From Myxococcales bacterium (GTDB lineage: Bacteria; Myxococcota_A; Bradymonadia; REDH01): 64,000 nt of DNA. Position 1 is the stretch's first letter. Every line of letters begins with the position of its first letter. Position numbers and translations under genes: made by a program. The notes under the pieces were generated by a model that did no database searches, was not told the origin of the DNA, and saw only the letters and a program-made list of their open reading frames with translations. Positions 50,584-60,542 of the stretch are shown here, piece after piece. The stretch lies in NCBI GenBank assembly GCA_020633625.1, contig JACKDJ010000022.1, positions 1 to 64,000 of the forward strand, read 5' to 3'.

Positions 50584-52494
50584 TCAGAGCGTCCGCAGGA
50601 ATGCGATCAGGTCGGAACGCTCCGCTTCGCTGAGCAACGGGGTCCCGTCGTCGGCGGTGAGCCACTCGTCGTGTCCGAAGTTGCCGAGTCCTGGCAGCGA
50701 CGTGTCGTAGTGGTTCCGCGGCTCCTCCTTCCACGACTCGGGGACGCGGTCGCCGACGGGTAGCCCGACGCAGGCTGCGTCGAAGTCCGCCTCGGGATCT
50801 TCATCGGGGCCCATCCAGAACTCGCCCGTCCGGTAGGTGGCCGGCACAAGCAGGTCGCAGAGCGTCGGCACGCTCTGGTTGTGGAGGTACGGGTAGCGGC
50901 TCCAGATGCCGTCGAGCGGGGGAGGTACGTAGCCCGTCTGCACCTCGACGACCGTGCCCATCTGGGCCGAGATCGCGAGCTCGTTGAGGCGGTCGGCGAA
51001 CGCGTTCATGCCGCGCGCGCGCCACGAGTCGGTGCCGACGTCGAACACCGGGGTCTGCTCGTGATAGCGGAGCTCGACCGTCGCGATCGCCGCCTCGATT
51101 GCCGCGGCGGATGCGGACGAGGGGTCCCCGAGTGTGTCGAGCACCCCCGGGGTCTCCCACGCCTTCACGTACGTGCCGTGGCACGTCGAGCAGTGGGTGT
51201 CGAACAGCGCCTGGCCCCGCTGCGCCGCAGGGATGTCGATCGCATCGGTGCCAAAGAAGTCGGTCCAACGCGGTGACTCTGCTGCGAACGCGGCGACCGT
51301 CAGCTCGTCGACCACCTGTTGGTTGGCGGCGAGCCACGCAGCAAGCTCCTGCAGGTCGGTTGCGCGGCCGATCTCGTTCCACAGGAAGTTCGTGTAGATC
51401 GGGTTCCCCGACACAATCGAGCCGTCGCTGAGCCACCGTGTCTTGTACCGCAGGTTCCACCAGACGGCGGGCTTGCTGTCGGCGATGTCGGTCGAGAGCG
51501 CGTTCGGCCGCGGGCGGAACTCGAGGCTCTCGTCGCGGCTGGCCCACTCATCCTCGGCCCGCCGCGCGAGGCTCAGGCTCACCTGCGCAAGCGACGTGTC
51601 GAGCCCGCGTACTTGCGGCATCTTCGCAGCGACCGCCGGGAGGTTCTCCTGAGTCCGAACGAAGAGCGCCACCTCTTCCTCGTTCGCGCCCGCGAGCTCC
51701 GCGAACGCGGCTGGAGTGATGTACGGGAAGAAGTCCGACGCGAGGTGGAAGAACTCGTTCGCCTGTGCACGGCGATTCGTCGCGCCGTAGACGGTGTGCC
51801 CGAAGAGCTGCGCTGTGTGGCAGGTCGCGCACGAGAACGTCAACACCTCGACACCGTCGACGGCGAACGTCCCTGCGCCGAGCGCGTCGCCGGGCGAAAC
51901 ACCGGCCGGCCACGACGCCGTCGACGTAGGCGGCGTGGTCCCGTCCCACCGCGCCAGCCCCAGCCAGTCGTACATCTCGGTCGTGGTGCCGAACCCCAGC
52001 GAGTTTCGCGCGAATCGTTGGGTCGCGAGTGTGACGTCGTCGGTCGCGTTCGGGTCGAACATCCGGGCGAGCGGGACCCAGGGAAGCAGCACGCCCGAGA
52101 CCGAGATCGGCCACACCAGCGCGTGCTGCACCCCCGCGGTGACAACGTCGCCGAGCGCCTCGTCGCCGAGGTCGTAGATGTCGCGCCGCGTCGTCCCGGC
52201 GGGAACCCGGGCGTCGCGCGACCAGTCGGCGACGGATCGGTCGCAGACGCCGTCGCCGTTGAGATCGAGCCCGTCCGAGCAGATTGGCGGCGGCAGCTCC
52301 TCGCCGACGTCTCCGGCGTCTCCGACGGTGTCGGCTGCTGCGTCGACGCCACCGTCTTGAGCGTCTTCCGCGTCGGCCCCCGAATCACCGGCGTCGCCGC
52401 AGCTCGCAAGCGTCGAGGCGACCACGATCGCGCTAAGGGCGCGAGACCGGTGACACCGTTGCCTGGTGGCGGGGCGGTCGGTCGGGGTGATCAT
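50584..52494 (-). CDS. di-heme cytochrome c lipoprotein, possibly oxygenase- or peroxidase-like
   Basis: Exported protein of 636 residues with lipobox LASC (C32) and a long acidic linker. Two covalent heme sites are present, C222-ATC-H226 and C435-STC-H439. Near the C-terminus, PPLDGIWSRYPYLHNQSVPTL matches the segment seen in MauG/RoxA-type di-heme enzymes. Length and heme spacing resemble RoxA-like rubber oxygenases known from myxobacteria, but cytochrome c peroxidase or a simple electron carrier cannot be excluded. The DSKPAVWWNLRYKTRWL stretch may hold distal-heme aromatics. The neighbouring 106 bp upstream of the stop contain nothing clear. Confidence 0.85.
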   Translation of the reverse strand: MITPTDRPATRQRCHRSRALSAIVVASTLASCGDAGDSGADAEDAQDGGVDAAADTVGDAGDVGEELPPPICSDGLDLNGDGVCDRSVADWSRDARVPAGTTRRDIYDLGDEALGDVVTAGVQHALVWPISVSGVLLPWVPLARMFDPNATDDVTLATQRFARNSLGFGTTTEMYDWLGLARWDGTTPPTSTASWPAGVSPGDALGAGTFAVDGVEVLTFSCATCHTAQLFGHTVYGATNRRAQANEFFHLASDFFPYITPAAFAELAGANEEEVALFVRTQENLPAVAAKMPQVRGLDTSLAQVSLSLARRAEDEWASRDESLEFRPRPNALSTDIADSKPAVWWNLRYKTRWLSDGSIVSGNPIYTNFLWNEIGRATDLQELAAWLAANQQVVDELTVAAFAAESPRWTDFFGTDAIDIPAAQRGQALFDTHCSTCHGTYVKAWETPGVLDTLGDPSSASAAAIEAAIATVELRYHEQTPVFDVGTDSWRARGMNAFADRLNELAISAQMGTVVEVQTGYVPPPLDGIWSRYPYLHNQSVPTLCDLLVPATYRTGEFWMGPDEDPEADFDAACVGLPVGDRVPESWKEEPRNHYDTSLPGLGNFGHDEWLTADDGTPLLSEAERSDLIAFLRTL

Positions 52495-52729
52495 TCAGGC
52501 GCTCTGGGGAAGGGGAGGCGGGGTGTTGCGCGACGAGTGTCGCGTGCGTTTGCGTCCGAGGCAAGGCGGGACGCGAGCGCGGGCGGAGTCGCACGTGTCG
52601 GGCTCTCTGCGGGCGCACGTCTTCGCGCCGAGCGCACCTGGACGCAGAGGCGTGGCCGCCACGTCGGCCGAGTTGCCGCCGGCCACCGCGCGCTCACCTT
52701 GGAGCATCCACCCCCACGAGGTCCCAGCG

Positions 52730-53230
52730 ATGACGGAGTTCCCTGCCCACTGGTCCCGCACAGTCTGGGTGACGTCGATTGCGGTGATCGGGCTGATGCT
52801 GACCATCGCTGCGTCGGGACTGGTAATCGAGCTGCCCGACGCCGGCGGGTTCATGTTGTTTCACCTGACGATCCTCCCGCTCGTCGTCCTCGCGGTGGCG
52901 ACGCCGTTCGGCGTGCGGGGGTATGCGCTGCGGGGGACGACGCTCCATGTGCTTCGGCTCGGATGGCGGGAGTCCATCGACCTGACGGGGCTTCGCGCGG
53001 CGCGGGTCGCGCCGGACGGGATGCGGCGTTCGTGGCGCGTGTTCGGGTCCGGCGGCTACTGGGGCTATGTTGGCCAGTTTCGGCGCCGAGACCTTGGCAT
53101 GTTCCGCGCGCTCGCGACCCGCTCCGAGCCGGGCGTATTTCTGACCTTGCGCGGGGGCGGGGTGCTGTTCGTCTCGCCAGACGATCCAGAAGCTCTCGTG
53201 GCTGCCGTAGCCCCGCTGATCGAGGCGTGA
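52730..53230 (+). CDS. membrane PH-domain protein
   Basis: 166-residue protein with two hydrophobic helices (VWVTSIAVIGLMLTIAAS; FMLFHLTILPLVVLAV) followed by a bacterial PH-like domain (YALRGTTLHVLRLGWRESIDLTGLRAARV; VFLTLRGGGVLFVSPDDPEALVAAV), as in family PF10882. Such domains dock at membranes, but the partner is unknown. The ATG at 52730 is chosen, and the region from 52495 to it (235 bp) shows no recognisable element. It is divergent from the cytochrome gene. Confidence 0.8.
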   Translation: MTEFPAHWSRTVWVTSIAVIGLMLTIAASGLVIELPDAGGFMLFHLTILPLVVLAVATPFGVRGYALRGTTLHVLRLGWRESIDLTGLRAARVAPDGMRRSWRVFGSGGYWGYVGQFRRRDLGMFRALATRSEPGVFLTLRGGGVLFVSPDDPEALVAAVAPLIEA

Positions 53231-53276
53231 GCGGGAACCGCACGCAGCGGCGCCGTAGGTGGCGGGCACCGCAGAA

Positions 53277-53801
53277 TCACGCGTCGAGCGCCGAGTCGTC
53301 GATCCGAACGAACTCCGCCAGGCGGTGAAAGTCGGGGCGCTCACCTCGCGTCGGCGCGGCGCAGAGGAACCGACGTGCTGTGCCGATGCCGTGGATTGCG
53401 AACGCATTGGCCGCGGTGACGCCGGGCGGGACATGACGCCCGTCCAGCGTGACCCGCGCTTGCCAACGCCCGTCGGAGATCGCGACGTCGACTGACGCGA
53501 GGTCTAGGAGCGCTTCGCGGACGCGAACCCCGGAGAGCGCGATCGCGAGCGAGTGGCCGTGTGGCCCGACCTCGAGCTCGAGGTAGCGCCCACTGGCACC
53601 GACCAGCATGAGCTCAACGACTTCGTGGTTCCACAGTCCGTCGAGCTCTCCCGCCGCCGCCGGCGGCGGGGGGTCGCCGTGGAACGGGGCGTCGATGTCG
53701 ACGACGAGCTGGCCCCCGGCGCGCCGGACGACGACCGCTGCACACTCGTCCGGTCGGGCCGGGGCGCCGTCCCATGTCCACGCGACGTCGAGCCGAATCA
53801 C
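53277..53801 (-). CDS. UPF0462/C4orf33-like protein
   Basis: 174-residue cytoplasmic protein that resembles the UPF0462 family, whose human member is C4orf33. The signature is the sequence LWNHEVVELMLVGASGRYLELEVGPHGH, together with early IDAPFHGDPPPP. The fold looks like a carbohydrate-binding (CBM9-like) beta sandwich. No catalytic residue is evident. It is preceded by the tRNA terminator and starts 29 bp after it, so it has its own promoter or benefits from readthrough. Confidence 0.75.
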   Translation of the reverse strand: MIRLDVAWTWDGAPARPDECAAVVVRRAGGQLVVDIDAPFHGDPPPPAAAGELDGLWNHEVVELMLVGASGRYLELEVGPHGHSLAIALSGVRVREALLDLASVDVAISDGRWQARVTLDGRHVPPGVTAANAFAIHGIGTARRFLCAAPTRGERPDFHRLAEFVRIDDSALDA

Positions 53802-53829
53802 AGCGGCGTGAGTGTGAAGATGCGAGTGT

Positions 53830-53864
53830 GAAAAACTGAGAGAGCCGCCCAGCTGGGCGGCTCT
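53830..53864 (-). terminator. intrinsic terminator of the tRNA operon
   Basis: A 10-bp perfect stem, gggcggctct/agagccgccc on the plus strand (53841-53850 and 53855-53864), with a 4-base loop, is followed on the minus strand by ctcagttttt (T-run 53831-53835). It sits 4 bp downstream of tRNA-Glu and is the clearest intrinsic terminator in the window. Confidence 0.85.
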
Positions 53865-53868
53865 CCAG

Positions 53869-53941
53869 TGACTCGTACGGGATTCGAACCCGTGTATCCA
53901 GCGTGAAAGGCTAGTGTCCTAGGCCTCTAGACGAACGAGTC
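53869..53941 (-). tRNA. tRNA-Glu (anticodon TTC)
   Basis: A complete 73-base cloverleaf on the minus strand: acceptor arms GACTCGT/ACGAGTC, D arm with TAGAGGCC, anticodon loop CTTTCAC giving TTC, and T arm GGGTTCGAATCCC. The discriminator is A. No CCA is encoded. It follows tRNA-Lys by 3 bp in the same transcript. Confidence 0.96.
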
Positions 53942-53944
53942 AGG

Positions 53945-54017
53945 TGGGCCGTGCAGGGATCGAACCTGCGACCAATGGATTAAAAGTCCACTGCTCTTCC
54001 GGCTGAGCTAACGGCCC
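53945..54017 (-). tRNA. tRNA-Lys (anticodon TTT)
   Basis: A complete 73-base cloverleaf on the minus strand: acceptor arms GGGCCGT/ACGGCCC, D arm AGCTCAGCCGGAAGAGC, anticodon loop CTTTTAA giving TTT, and T arm CAGGTTCGATCCCTG. The discriminator is A and CCA is not encoded. It is the first gene of a two-tRNA operon. Confidence 0.96.
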
Positions 54018-54044
54018 AGACGCCGGGACGCGCAGCGGCGCGCG

Positions 54045-54074
54045 AGGCTAGACTGGCTCGGCGCCGCCTGTCAA
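54045..54074 (-). promoter_or_regulatory. promoter of the tRNA-Lys/tRNA-Glu operon
   Basis: On the minus strand TTGACA (54069-54074) is followed after 18 bp by TAGCCT (54045-54050). Transcription would start near 54038, about 21 bases before tRNA-Lys. Confidence 0.55.
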
Positions 54075-54168
54075 GCGGGGGAAGCGCTGCGAGGCCTCAG
54101 CGTCCGCGCGGGACGCGGATGGGGGCGCATGGCGTGTCCCCGCTAGATCGAAGGAACGACGCGTGCTA

Positions 54169-54195
54169 GCTTTCCGCGTCTTCTACGCGGAAAGC
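54169..54195 (+). promoter_or_regulatory. 11-bp perfect hairpin upstream of the vWA lipoprotein
   Basis: Arms gctttccgcgt (54169-54179) and acgcggaaagc (54185-54195) are perfectly complementary around a 5-base loop, 26 bp before the ATG at 54222. It lies in the region between the tRNA promoter and the lipoprotein gene. It may be an mRNA leader structure or an operator; no T-run follows. Confidence 0.5.
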
Positions 54196-54221
54196 CCACG
54201 CGCGCTGTGCCCGAGGTCCTC

Positions 54222-56450
54222 ATGCTGACGCCGAACTCTACCAAGCGCCGCGCCCTGATCGCCGCCGCCGCTCTCGCCATCGTGGCCGGCGGGTGCAACG
54301 AGAGCGTGGAGTGTCTCACCGGCACGGAGCCGTCGTGTGGCGAAGACGCCGGTGTGGACGGCGTGAGCGGCGACGCGGGGACAGACACGACGGACGCGGA
54401 CAACCCAGACGCCCTGGACTCCGGCGACGACGGGACCGACGCCACCCCAGACGCGCCCGACGTCCCCCCCGACCCGGATGACGCAGACGGCGACGGCATC
54501 CCCGACGACGTCGAGGGGGAGGACGACGCAGACGGCGACGGGATCCCGAACTATCTCGACGACGACTCCGACGGTGATGGCGTTCTCGACTCCGTCGAGA
54601 CCGACCGCGACACCGACTTCGACACCATCCCAGACTACCTCGACGACGACTCCGACGACGACGGCTTCCCCGACTCCGTCGAGGGAGGCGGCGACTTCGA
54701 CGGCGACGGCCTCCCCGACTCGTCCGACCGCGACTCCGACGGCGATGGCATCGACGACATCTACGAAGGCGACGTAGACACCGACCTGGACGGCGCGATC
54801 GATCGCCTCGACCTGGACTCCGATGGCGACACGATCCCCGACCGCTGGGAGACCGCCGACGACTTCGACGAGGACGGGATCCCGAACTTCCGGGACCTCG
54901 ACTCCGACAACGACGGCCACCCCGACGCCCTCGAGTATGGCGTCGCGCCGGGCACTGACGCCCGCCCGGCCAACCACGACGGCGACCCGAACCCGGACTT
55001 CATCGACCTCGACTCCGACGGCGACACGCTCGGCGACGACATCGAGCTGGGCTGCCCCGACTCAACGGACCGGCTCCTCGCCGACTCCGACGACGACGGC
55101 ATCCGCGACGTCCTCGAGGTCGCGTTTGGGTCCGACGAAGACGACATCGGGCAGGCGTGCGACCCCACCAGAGACATCTCGGACGACGTCGACTTCTACT
55201 TCGAGCTCCCGTACCTCGACCCGGCCGGCGAGCAGCAGGACGAACTCAACTTCGACGTCGACGTTCGCTACGCCGACGTCGCGTTCAACATGGACACGAC
55301 GGGCTCGATGGGCGGAGAGATCTCCGCGCTCCAAGCCTCGCTCACGTCCGTGATCATCCCGGCGCTCGAGGCCGAGCTGGACGACGCCGCGTACGCGGTC
55401 ACGCAGTTCGACGACTTCCCGTGCGGCGGCTTCGGAGCCGGCTCCGACCGGCCGCTGATCCTGCGCCAGCGCGTGACCACCGACGCCGCGGCCGCGCAGC
55501 GCGGCGTTCAGGCGCTCGAGCAGCACGGCGGCAGCGACTACTTCGAGTCCGGCATCGAGTCGATCTTCCAGATCTGCGCCGGTGTCGGGCGTGACGATGA
55601 CTGCATCGGTGGCGCCGAAGTGCCCCCGTTCGACCCCGCAGCGGGCTTCGTCGACGGCGTCGCCGACGGCGAGATCGGCGGCGTCGGATTCCGCGACGGC
55701 TCACTTCCGATCATCGTCCACATCACCGACGCGCCAAGTCACGCAAAGGGAGAAGACGCCTACCCGTACGGCGCCAGCCGCTCCGAGGCGTTCGCGGCGA
55801 TGCGCAGCATTGGCGCGAAGCTGATCGGCGTCGCCTCCGGTACCGACGCCCGGTCCGACCTCGAACAGGCCGCCATCCGGGCCGGCTCCGTCGTGCAGGC
55901 CTGCGCGTGGACCGACCCCGACACCGGCGTCCGTCCGTTCGGCTGTGCCGCAGGCATGTGCTGCACCGGCGGTTCGGGCGCGGGGCGCGCTCCCGCCGCT
56001 GGCGGTGTGTGCCCGCTCGTCTACGACATCGGCGGAAGCGGCTCCGGCATGGACTCCAGTATCGTGTCCGGCATCCAGGCGCTCGTGAACTTCGCCGCCT
56101 TCGACCTCACTACGCGCCCGCGCGCCGACGAAGAAGAGCTCGCCGCGACCGGCATCGACACCTCCACGTTCATCTCGCGCGTCGTCCCCGTTTCCGCCGT
56201 GGCGCCGGACACCGGCTGCTCGAGCGTCCCGGAGGTCGTCGACCGCAACCGCGACGGCGTCCCGGACTTCTTCCTTGGCGTCTCGCCCGGTAGCCAGCTC
56301 CTCTTCGACGTCTTCGTCTACAACGACGAGGTCGAGCAGGTCGCGACACCGCGAGTCTTCACCGCGTACATCGACGTCGTACAGCAGGGTGGGGCCATCC
56401 TCGACACGCAGATCGTCACCGTCCTCGTGCCTCCGGTCCTCAAGCCCTGA
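54222..56450 (+). CDS. lipoprotein with calcium-type repeats and a von Willebrand A domain
   Basis: Exported protein of 742 residues with lipobox VAGGC (C25). Residues about 40-320 are a very acidic array of thrombospondin-3-type repeats (DADGDGIPDDVE, DDDSDGDGVLDSVE, DLDSDGDTIPDRWE). A vWA domain follows, with the metal site D358-TTG-S362 (FNMDTTGSMGGEI), the strand PIIVHITDAPSH and a late LVNFAAFDLTTR region. Cys pairs near 550-590 (GCAAGMCCTG) suggest disulfides. vWA proteins of this kind bind calcium and protein or matrix. The GTG at 54207 is possible but the ATG at 54222 gives a cleaner signal. DUF202 follows after 2 bp. Confidence 0.85.
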   Translation: MLTPNSTKRRALIAAAALAIVAGGCNESVECLTGTEPSCGEDAGVDGVSGDAGTDTTDADNPDALDSGDDGTDATPDAPDVPPDPDDADGDGIPDDVEGEDDADGDGIPNYLDDDSDGDGVLDSVETDRDTDFDTIPDYLDDDSDDDGFPDSVEGGGDFDGDGLPDSSDRDSDGDGIDDIYEGDVDTDLDGAIDRLDLDSDGDTIPDRWETADDFDEDGIPNFRDLDSDNDGHPDALEYGVAPGTDARPANHDGDPNPDFIDLDSDGDTLGDDIELGCPDSTDRLLADSDDDGIRDVLEVAFGSDEDDIGQACDPTRDISDDVDFYFELPYLDPAGEQQDELNFDVDVRYADVAFNMDTTGSMGGEISALQASLTSVIIPALEAELDDAAYAVTQFDDFPCGGFGAGSDRPLILRQRVTTDAAAAQRGVQALEQHGGSDYFESGIESIFQICAGVGRDDDCIGGAEVPPFDPAAGFVDGVADGEIGGVGFRDGSLPIIVHITDAPSHAKGEDAYPYGASRSEAFAAMRSIGAKLIGVASGTDARSDLEQAAIRAGSVVQACAWTDPDTGVRPFGCAAGMCCTGGSGAGRAPAAGGVCPLVYDIGGSGSGMDSSIVSGIQALVNFAAFDLTTRPRADEEELAATGIDTSTFISRVVPVSAVAPDTGCSSVPEVVDRNRDGVPDFFLGVSPGSQLLFDVFVYNDEVEQVATPRVFTAYIDVVQQGGAILDTQIVTVLVPPVLKP

Positions 56451-56452
56451 CC

Positions 56453-56713
56453 GTGGCGACGCCCTCCGTCACCGACGAGCTCGCCGAGATCCGCACCGCG
56501 CTGGCCAACGAGCGCACGCTGCTCGCGTACTTGCGCACCGGCCTCGCGCTCGTCATCGGCTCCATCTCGGCCCGCGAGCTCCTCGACGACCCCGTGATCC
56601 AGACGCTCGGACTCGTCGTGGGCACGCTCGGCGTTCTCGCCCTGGGGACCGGCGTGGTCCGCTACTCCGGGACGCGCGCCGCGATCGCGGCCGTGATGCG
56701 TGGGCACGGCTGA
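56453..56713 (+). CDS. DUF202 (YidH-like) membrane protein
   Basis: 86-residue membrane protein with the DUF202 signature LANERTLLAYLRTGLAL, two hydrophobic helices (GLALVIGSISA; TLGLVVGTLGVLALGTGVV) and a short hydrophilic end. The family (E. coli YidH/YidG) has no established function. The start is GTG at 56453, 2 bp after the vWA gene's stop. It overlaps the methyltransferase by 14 bp, so it may be translated with both neighbours. Confidence 0.88.
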   Translation: MATPSVTDELAEIRTALANERTLLAYLRTGLALVIGSISARELLDDPVIQTLGLVVGTLGVLALGTGVVRYSGTRAAIAAVMRGHG

Positions 56714-58319
56714 CTCTCGACGTCGGGTCGCCGCAGCGCTGCGCTCGCGGTTCGAGACCACGACTGGGGGCGACGAAGGCCTCGCCGCCGCCGTCGCCGC
56801 GCTCGCGCGGGACGAGGCGATCGGCCCGATCGAAGACGAGATCGTCGCCGAGTCGCTTCGCGTCCGAGGGCGCGCGAGCCGAGACCCACTCGGCCTCGTG
56901 CTCACGCCCGCCCCGCTCGCCGCTCGCCTCGTAGGGCTCTGCACGTTCGCGTTCCCCGACGAGACAGCGAGCGCGACGACTGCATGGCTGGACCCTTGCT
57001 GTGGCACAGGACGGCTGCTCGCCGCCGCCCCGGGGCAGGCGAGGATCGGTTGGGACGTCGACCCCGTCGCGCTGGCAGTCGCCACGGCCCTAGGCCGAGC
57101 AGCCGTCGAGCGGGTGGACGGCCTCGCGACGCGTCGGCCTCGAGCGGACCGGCTCGGTGTGTTGTGCAATCCGCCGTTTGTTCCCGGCTACTCCCGCCGA
57201 TCGGCGGCACGGGCGCTCGACACGCCGCAGCTCGTGAGCCTCTCACGCGGCTGGGCTCGAGGCCGGATCAACGTGGCCACCGCGTTCGTGGCCCGCGTGA
57301 TCCGAGACCTGCTGCGCCCCGGCGAGCTCGCCGCTTTCGTGCTCCCGACTCCGTTGCTGACGGCGCCGCGGCACGCTCCGCTCCGACACGCGTTGCTGCG
57401 AGCCACCGACCGCTGCGTCGTCGCCCACCTCGCCGATCAGCGGTTCGCCGGTCGTGCGGTCGCGACGTCGTTCCTCGTTTGTCGCGTCGCGCCGCCGCGG
57501 CCGGCGCTCGACGTCGCGTCGAGCGACGCACCGCTCGCCGAGCTCCGCTACGCCGAGCTCAGGGACGACGCGTGGACGTGGATGACCGTGCAGGGGCACG
57601 ACCGCCCGGACGCCGATCGTGGCTTTGCGCCGGCAACCGCGGCGAGCGCGCTGACCACCGCGCTCGCCGCCGCGGGGCACAGACTCGGCCATACGTTCAG
57701 GGTCGCCGACGGCGCCAACCCTGGACCTGCCGTCGCGCGGGCTGCCTTGCTCTCGGACCAGCCGTCGCGCCTGAGCGCGCCCCGCGCAGCGGTCGAGGGG
57801 CGTGACGTGCTCCCTGGTCGAGTCCGCCCGGCGCGACGCTGGCTCGACACCGACGCGGCACGGATCGATCCCGCGTGGCGGCAGGCCGGCACCTCGCTCC
57901 GTGATCCCGAGCTGTTCGTCGGACCGCGGCTCTACAGCAGACAGACGACGGACCGCCTCGTTGTCGGGGTCGTCCGCGACGACTCGATCGCGCTGAACTC
58001 CGTGCACGTCATCGCGCCGCTCGACCCGCACCGGCGCGGCGCCTTGGCGAGCATCGAAGCGTTGTGTGGCGTGCTCAACACGCCGGCAGTCGCGTCCCTC
58101 TACCGCGCGACGGCCCCGCTCGAGAGCGCCGCGTTCCCGCAGATCCGCGTCGCGCTCCTGCGTGAACTGCCGCTTCCGTGGCCACCCCCGAAGTCGATCG
58201 CAGCGGCGGCGCGAGCGTGGGTCGCCCAGCCCACCGACGCGGCGCTCGCCCACCTCGACGTCTTGGTGCGCGATTGGCTGGCTACGACTGCCGGCAAATC
58301 TGCGGGCCGCGCCGGCTGA
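56700..58319 (+). CDS. N6-adenine DNA methyltransferase, solitary
   Basis: 539-residue methyltransferase of the gamma-class, type IIG/ISP-like group. Motif X is GLVLTPAPLAARLV, motif I DPCCGTGRLL (SAM-binding, 98-108) and motif IV N157-PPF160 (catalytic, for adenine N6). Residues about 270-539 form a target-recognition-like region in the style of TaqI and Eco57I enzymes, including YSRQTTDRLVVGV. No endonuclease domain or neighbouring restriction gene is present. Its specificity is unknown. The GTG at 56700 overlaps DUF202. It could serve DNA modification or epigenetic control; rRNA or protein methylation seems less likely. Confidence 0.8.
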   Translation: MGTADSRRRVAAALRSRFETTTGGDEGLAAAVAALARDEAIGPIEDEIVAESLRVRGRASRDPLGLVLTPAPLAARLVGLCTFAFPDETASATTAWLDPCCGTGRLLAAAPGQARIGWDVDPVALAVATALGRAAVERVDGLATRRPRADRLGVLCNPPFVPGYSRRSAARALDTPQLVSLSRGWARGRINVATAFVARVIRDLLRPGELAAFVLPTPLLTAPRHAPLRHALLRATDRCVVAHLADQRFAGRAVATSFLVCRVAPPRPALDVASSDAPLAELRYAELRDDAWTWMTVQGHDRPDADRGFAPATAASALTTALAAAGHRLGHTFRVADGANPGPAVARAALLSDQPSRLSAPRAAVEGRDVLPGRVRPARRWLDTDAARIDPAWRQAGTSLRDPELFVGPRLYSRQTTDRLVVGVVRDDSIALNSVHVIAPLDPHRRGALASIEALCGVLNTPAVASLYRATAPLESAAFPQIRVALLRELPLPWPPPKSIAAAARAWVAQPTDAALAHLDVLVRDWLATTAGKSAGRAG

Positions 58320-58431
58320 CGTCACGGTTGCGTCGTTGCCGCATCGGGGCTAACGGTCCGGCCGGCTCGCACGGGCTCGTACGAGCGCTGCGTCGAAGCG
58401 TGACCGCGTCACGCGCTCGTCTGGAGGTCTG

Positions 58432-59403
<972 letters not shown>

Positions 59404-59474
59404 GCGTCGAACCCGAGCGCACGACGACGACGCGCTATCGCGCGTTCGCCGTCGCCGCGCCCGGGCTCGAGCAG

Positions 59475-60521
59475 GTGGTCGCTGGGGAGCTCCGCGACGC
59501 ACTCGGCGTCGACGGCTCCCCCACGGATGGCGGGGTCGAGTTCGTCGCCGATCTCGGCGTTCTCTGGTCGGCCGTCTCGACGCTCCGCACGCCCGAGTCG
59601 ATCCGCGTCCGCATCGCGAGCTTCGTCGCGTCGGACTTCGACACCCTCTCGGCGCGACTCGCGCGCGCACCGTGGCACGCCTACCTCGCGGGACGCGACG
59701 CAAACGTCCGGGTCGTCTGCCACAAGTCGAAGCTCTACCACTCCGGCGCCGTCGAGGAGCGGGCGCGAGCAGCGCTCGCAGCGACACGACTCCCACACAA
59801 GCCCGGCGCAGACGTCCACATCCGTCTCTCGCACGACCGAGTCACGGTCAGCGTCGATGCAACCGGCGAACCGGCACATCGGCGCGGACTCCGCGATAGG
59901 ATCGTCCCCGGCGCCATGCGCGAGACGCTCGCGGCCGCGGCGATCCGCGCGGCCGGGCTCGGCGCCGTCTCGTCGGTCTGGGATCCCTTCTGCGGTGCTG
60001 GTACGCTCGGCTTCGAGTGGCTCGCCGCGGCGGCGCAGTTGCCCACGTTCGGGGCACGCGAGCTCGCAATGGAGCGCTGGCCATCTGTCCGCGGCTCGCT
60101 GCCCGCTCGCGTTGCGTACGAGCCGTCGGTTGCGGCCTCTGCAACTGCAAGCAGGGGGCTTCGATGGTACGGTGCCGACCGGTCTGTTGCCGCCGTTGCT
60201 GCCGCATGCGCAAACGCAGAGGCGCTGGGTGTCGGCGCAGCGTGTTTGGTTGCCACCGGAGATTTCGAGGTGTGCGCGAACTCGGTGCCGGACGGCACCG
60301 CCGTGTTCTCGAATCTCCCATACGGCAAGCGCGTCACCGGGGGCGTCGATGACTCACTGCGCCGCCTGGGCCAGCTACTGCGCCGGCGCCCGGACCTTCG
60401 CCCCGCGGTCTTTGTTCACGCACACGAAGACCTCGCCGTCCGACTGGGAATCCCGGGCGAACGCCTCGCGTCGTTCTCGAACCGCGGCATCCGCGTCCAC
60501 CTGACGCGGTTCACGAGCTAG
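59475..60521 (+). CDS. THUMP-type RNA methyltransferase, RlmL-like
   Basis: 348 residues from the first standard start, GTG at 59475; the same frame continues upstream to a CTG at 59400 that overlaps the FKBP stop (CTGA). The upstream 25 residues contain YRAFAVAAPGLEQ, the conserved beginning of this family, so the CTG may be the true start. A THUMP region is followed by the SAM-binding DPFCGAGTLGFEW and by SNLPYGKRV, the N-x-P-Y-type catalytic motif of guanine N2-methyltransferases acting on rRNA or tRNA. Chain length is short of E. coli RlmL because the RlmK part is absent. The substrate site is unknown. Confidence 0.85.
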   Translation: MVAGELRDALGVDGSPTDGGVEFVADLGVLWSAVSTLRTPESIRVRIASFVASDFDTLSARLARAPWHAYLAGRDANVRVVCHKSKLYHSGAVEERARAALAATRLPHKPGADVHIRLSHDRVTVSVDATGEPAHRRGLRDRIVPGAMRETLAAAAIRAAGLGAVSSVWDPFCGAGTLGFEWLAAAAQLPTFGARELAMERWPSVRGSLPARVAYEPSVAASATASRGLRWYGADRSVAAVAAACANAEALGVGAACLVATGDFEVCANSVPDGTAVFSNLPYGKRVTGGVDDSLRRLGQLLRRRPDLRPAVFVHAHEDLAVRLGIPGERLASFSNRGIRVHLTRFTS

Positions 60522-60542
60522 TGCGAACGGCGTGGTCGAACG

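Noticed and set aside
53869..54017. tRNA genes as an integration site of a mobile element
   Set aside because: No integrase, direct repeat of a tRNA end or composition change is seen nearby.
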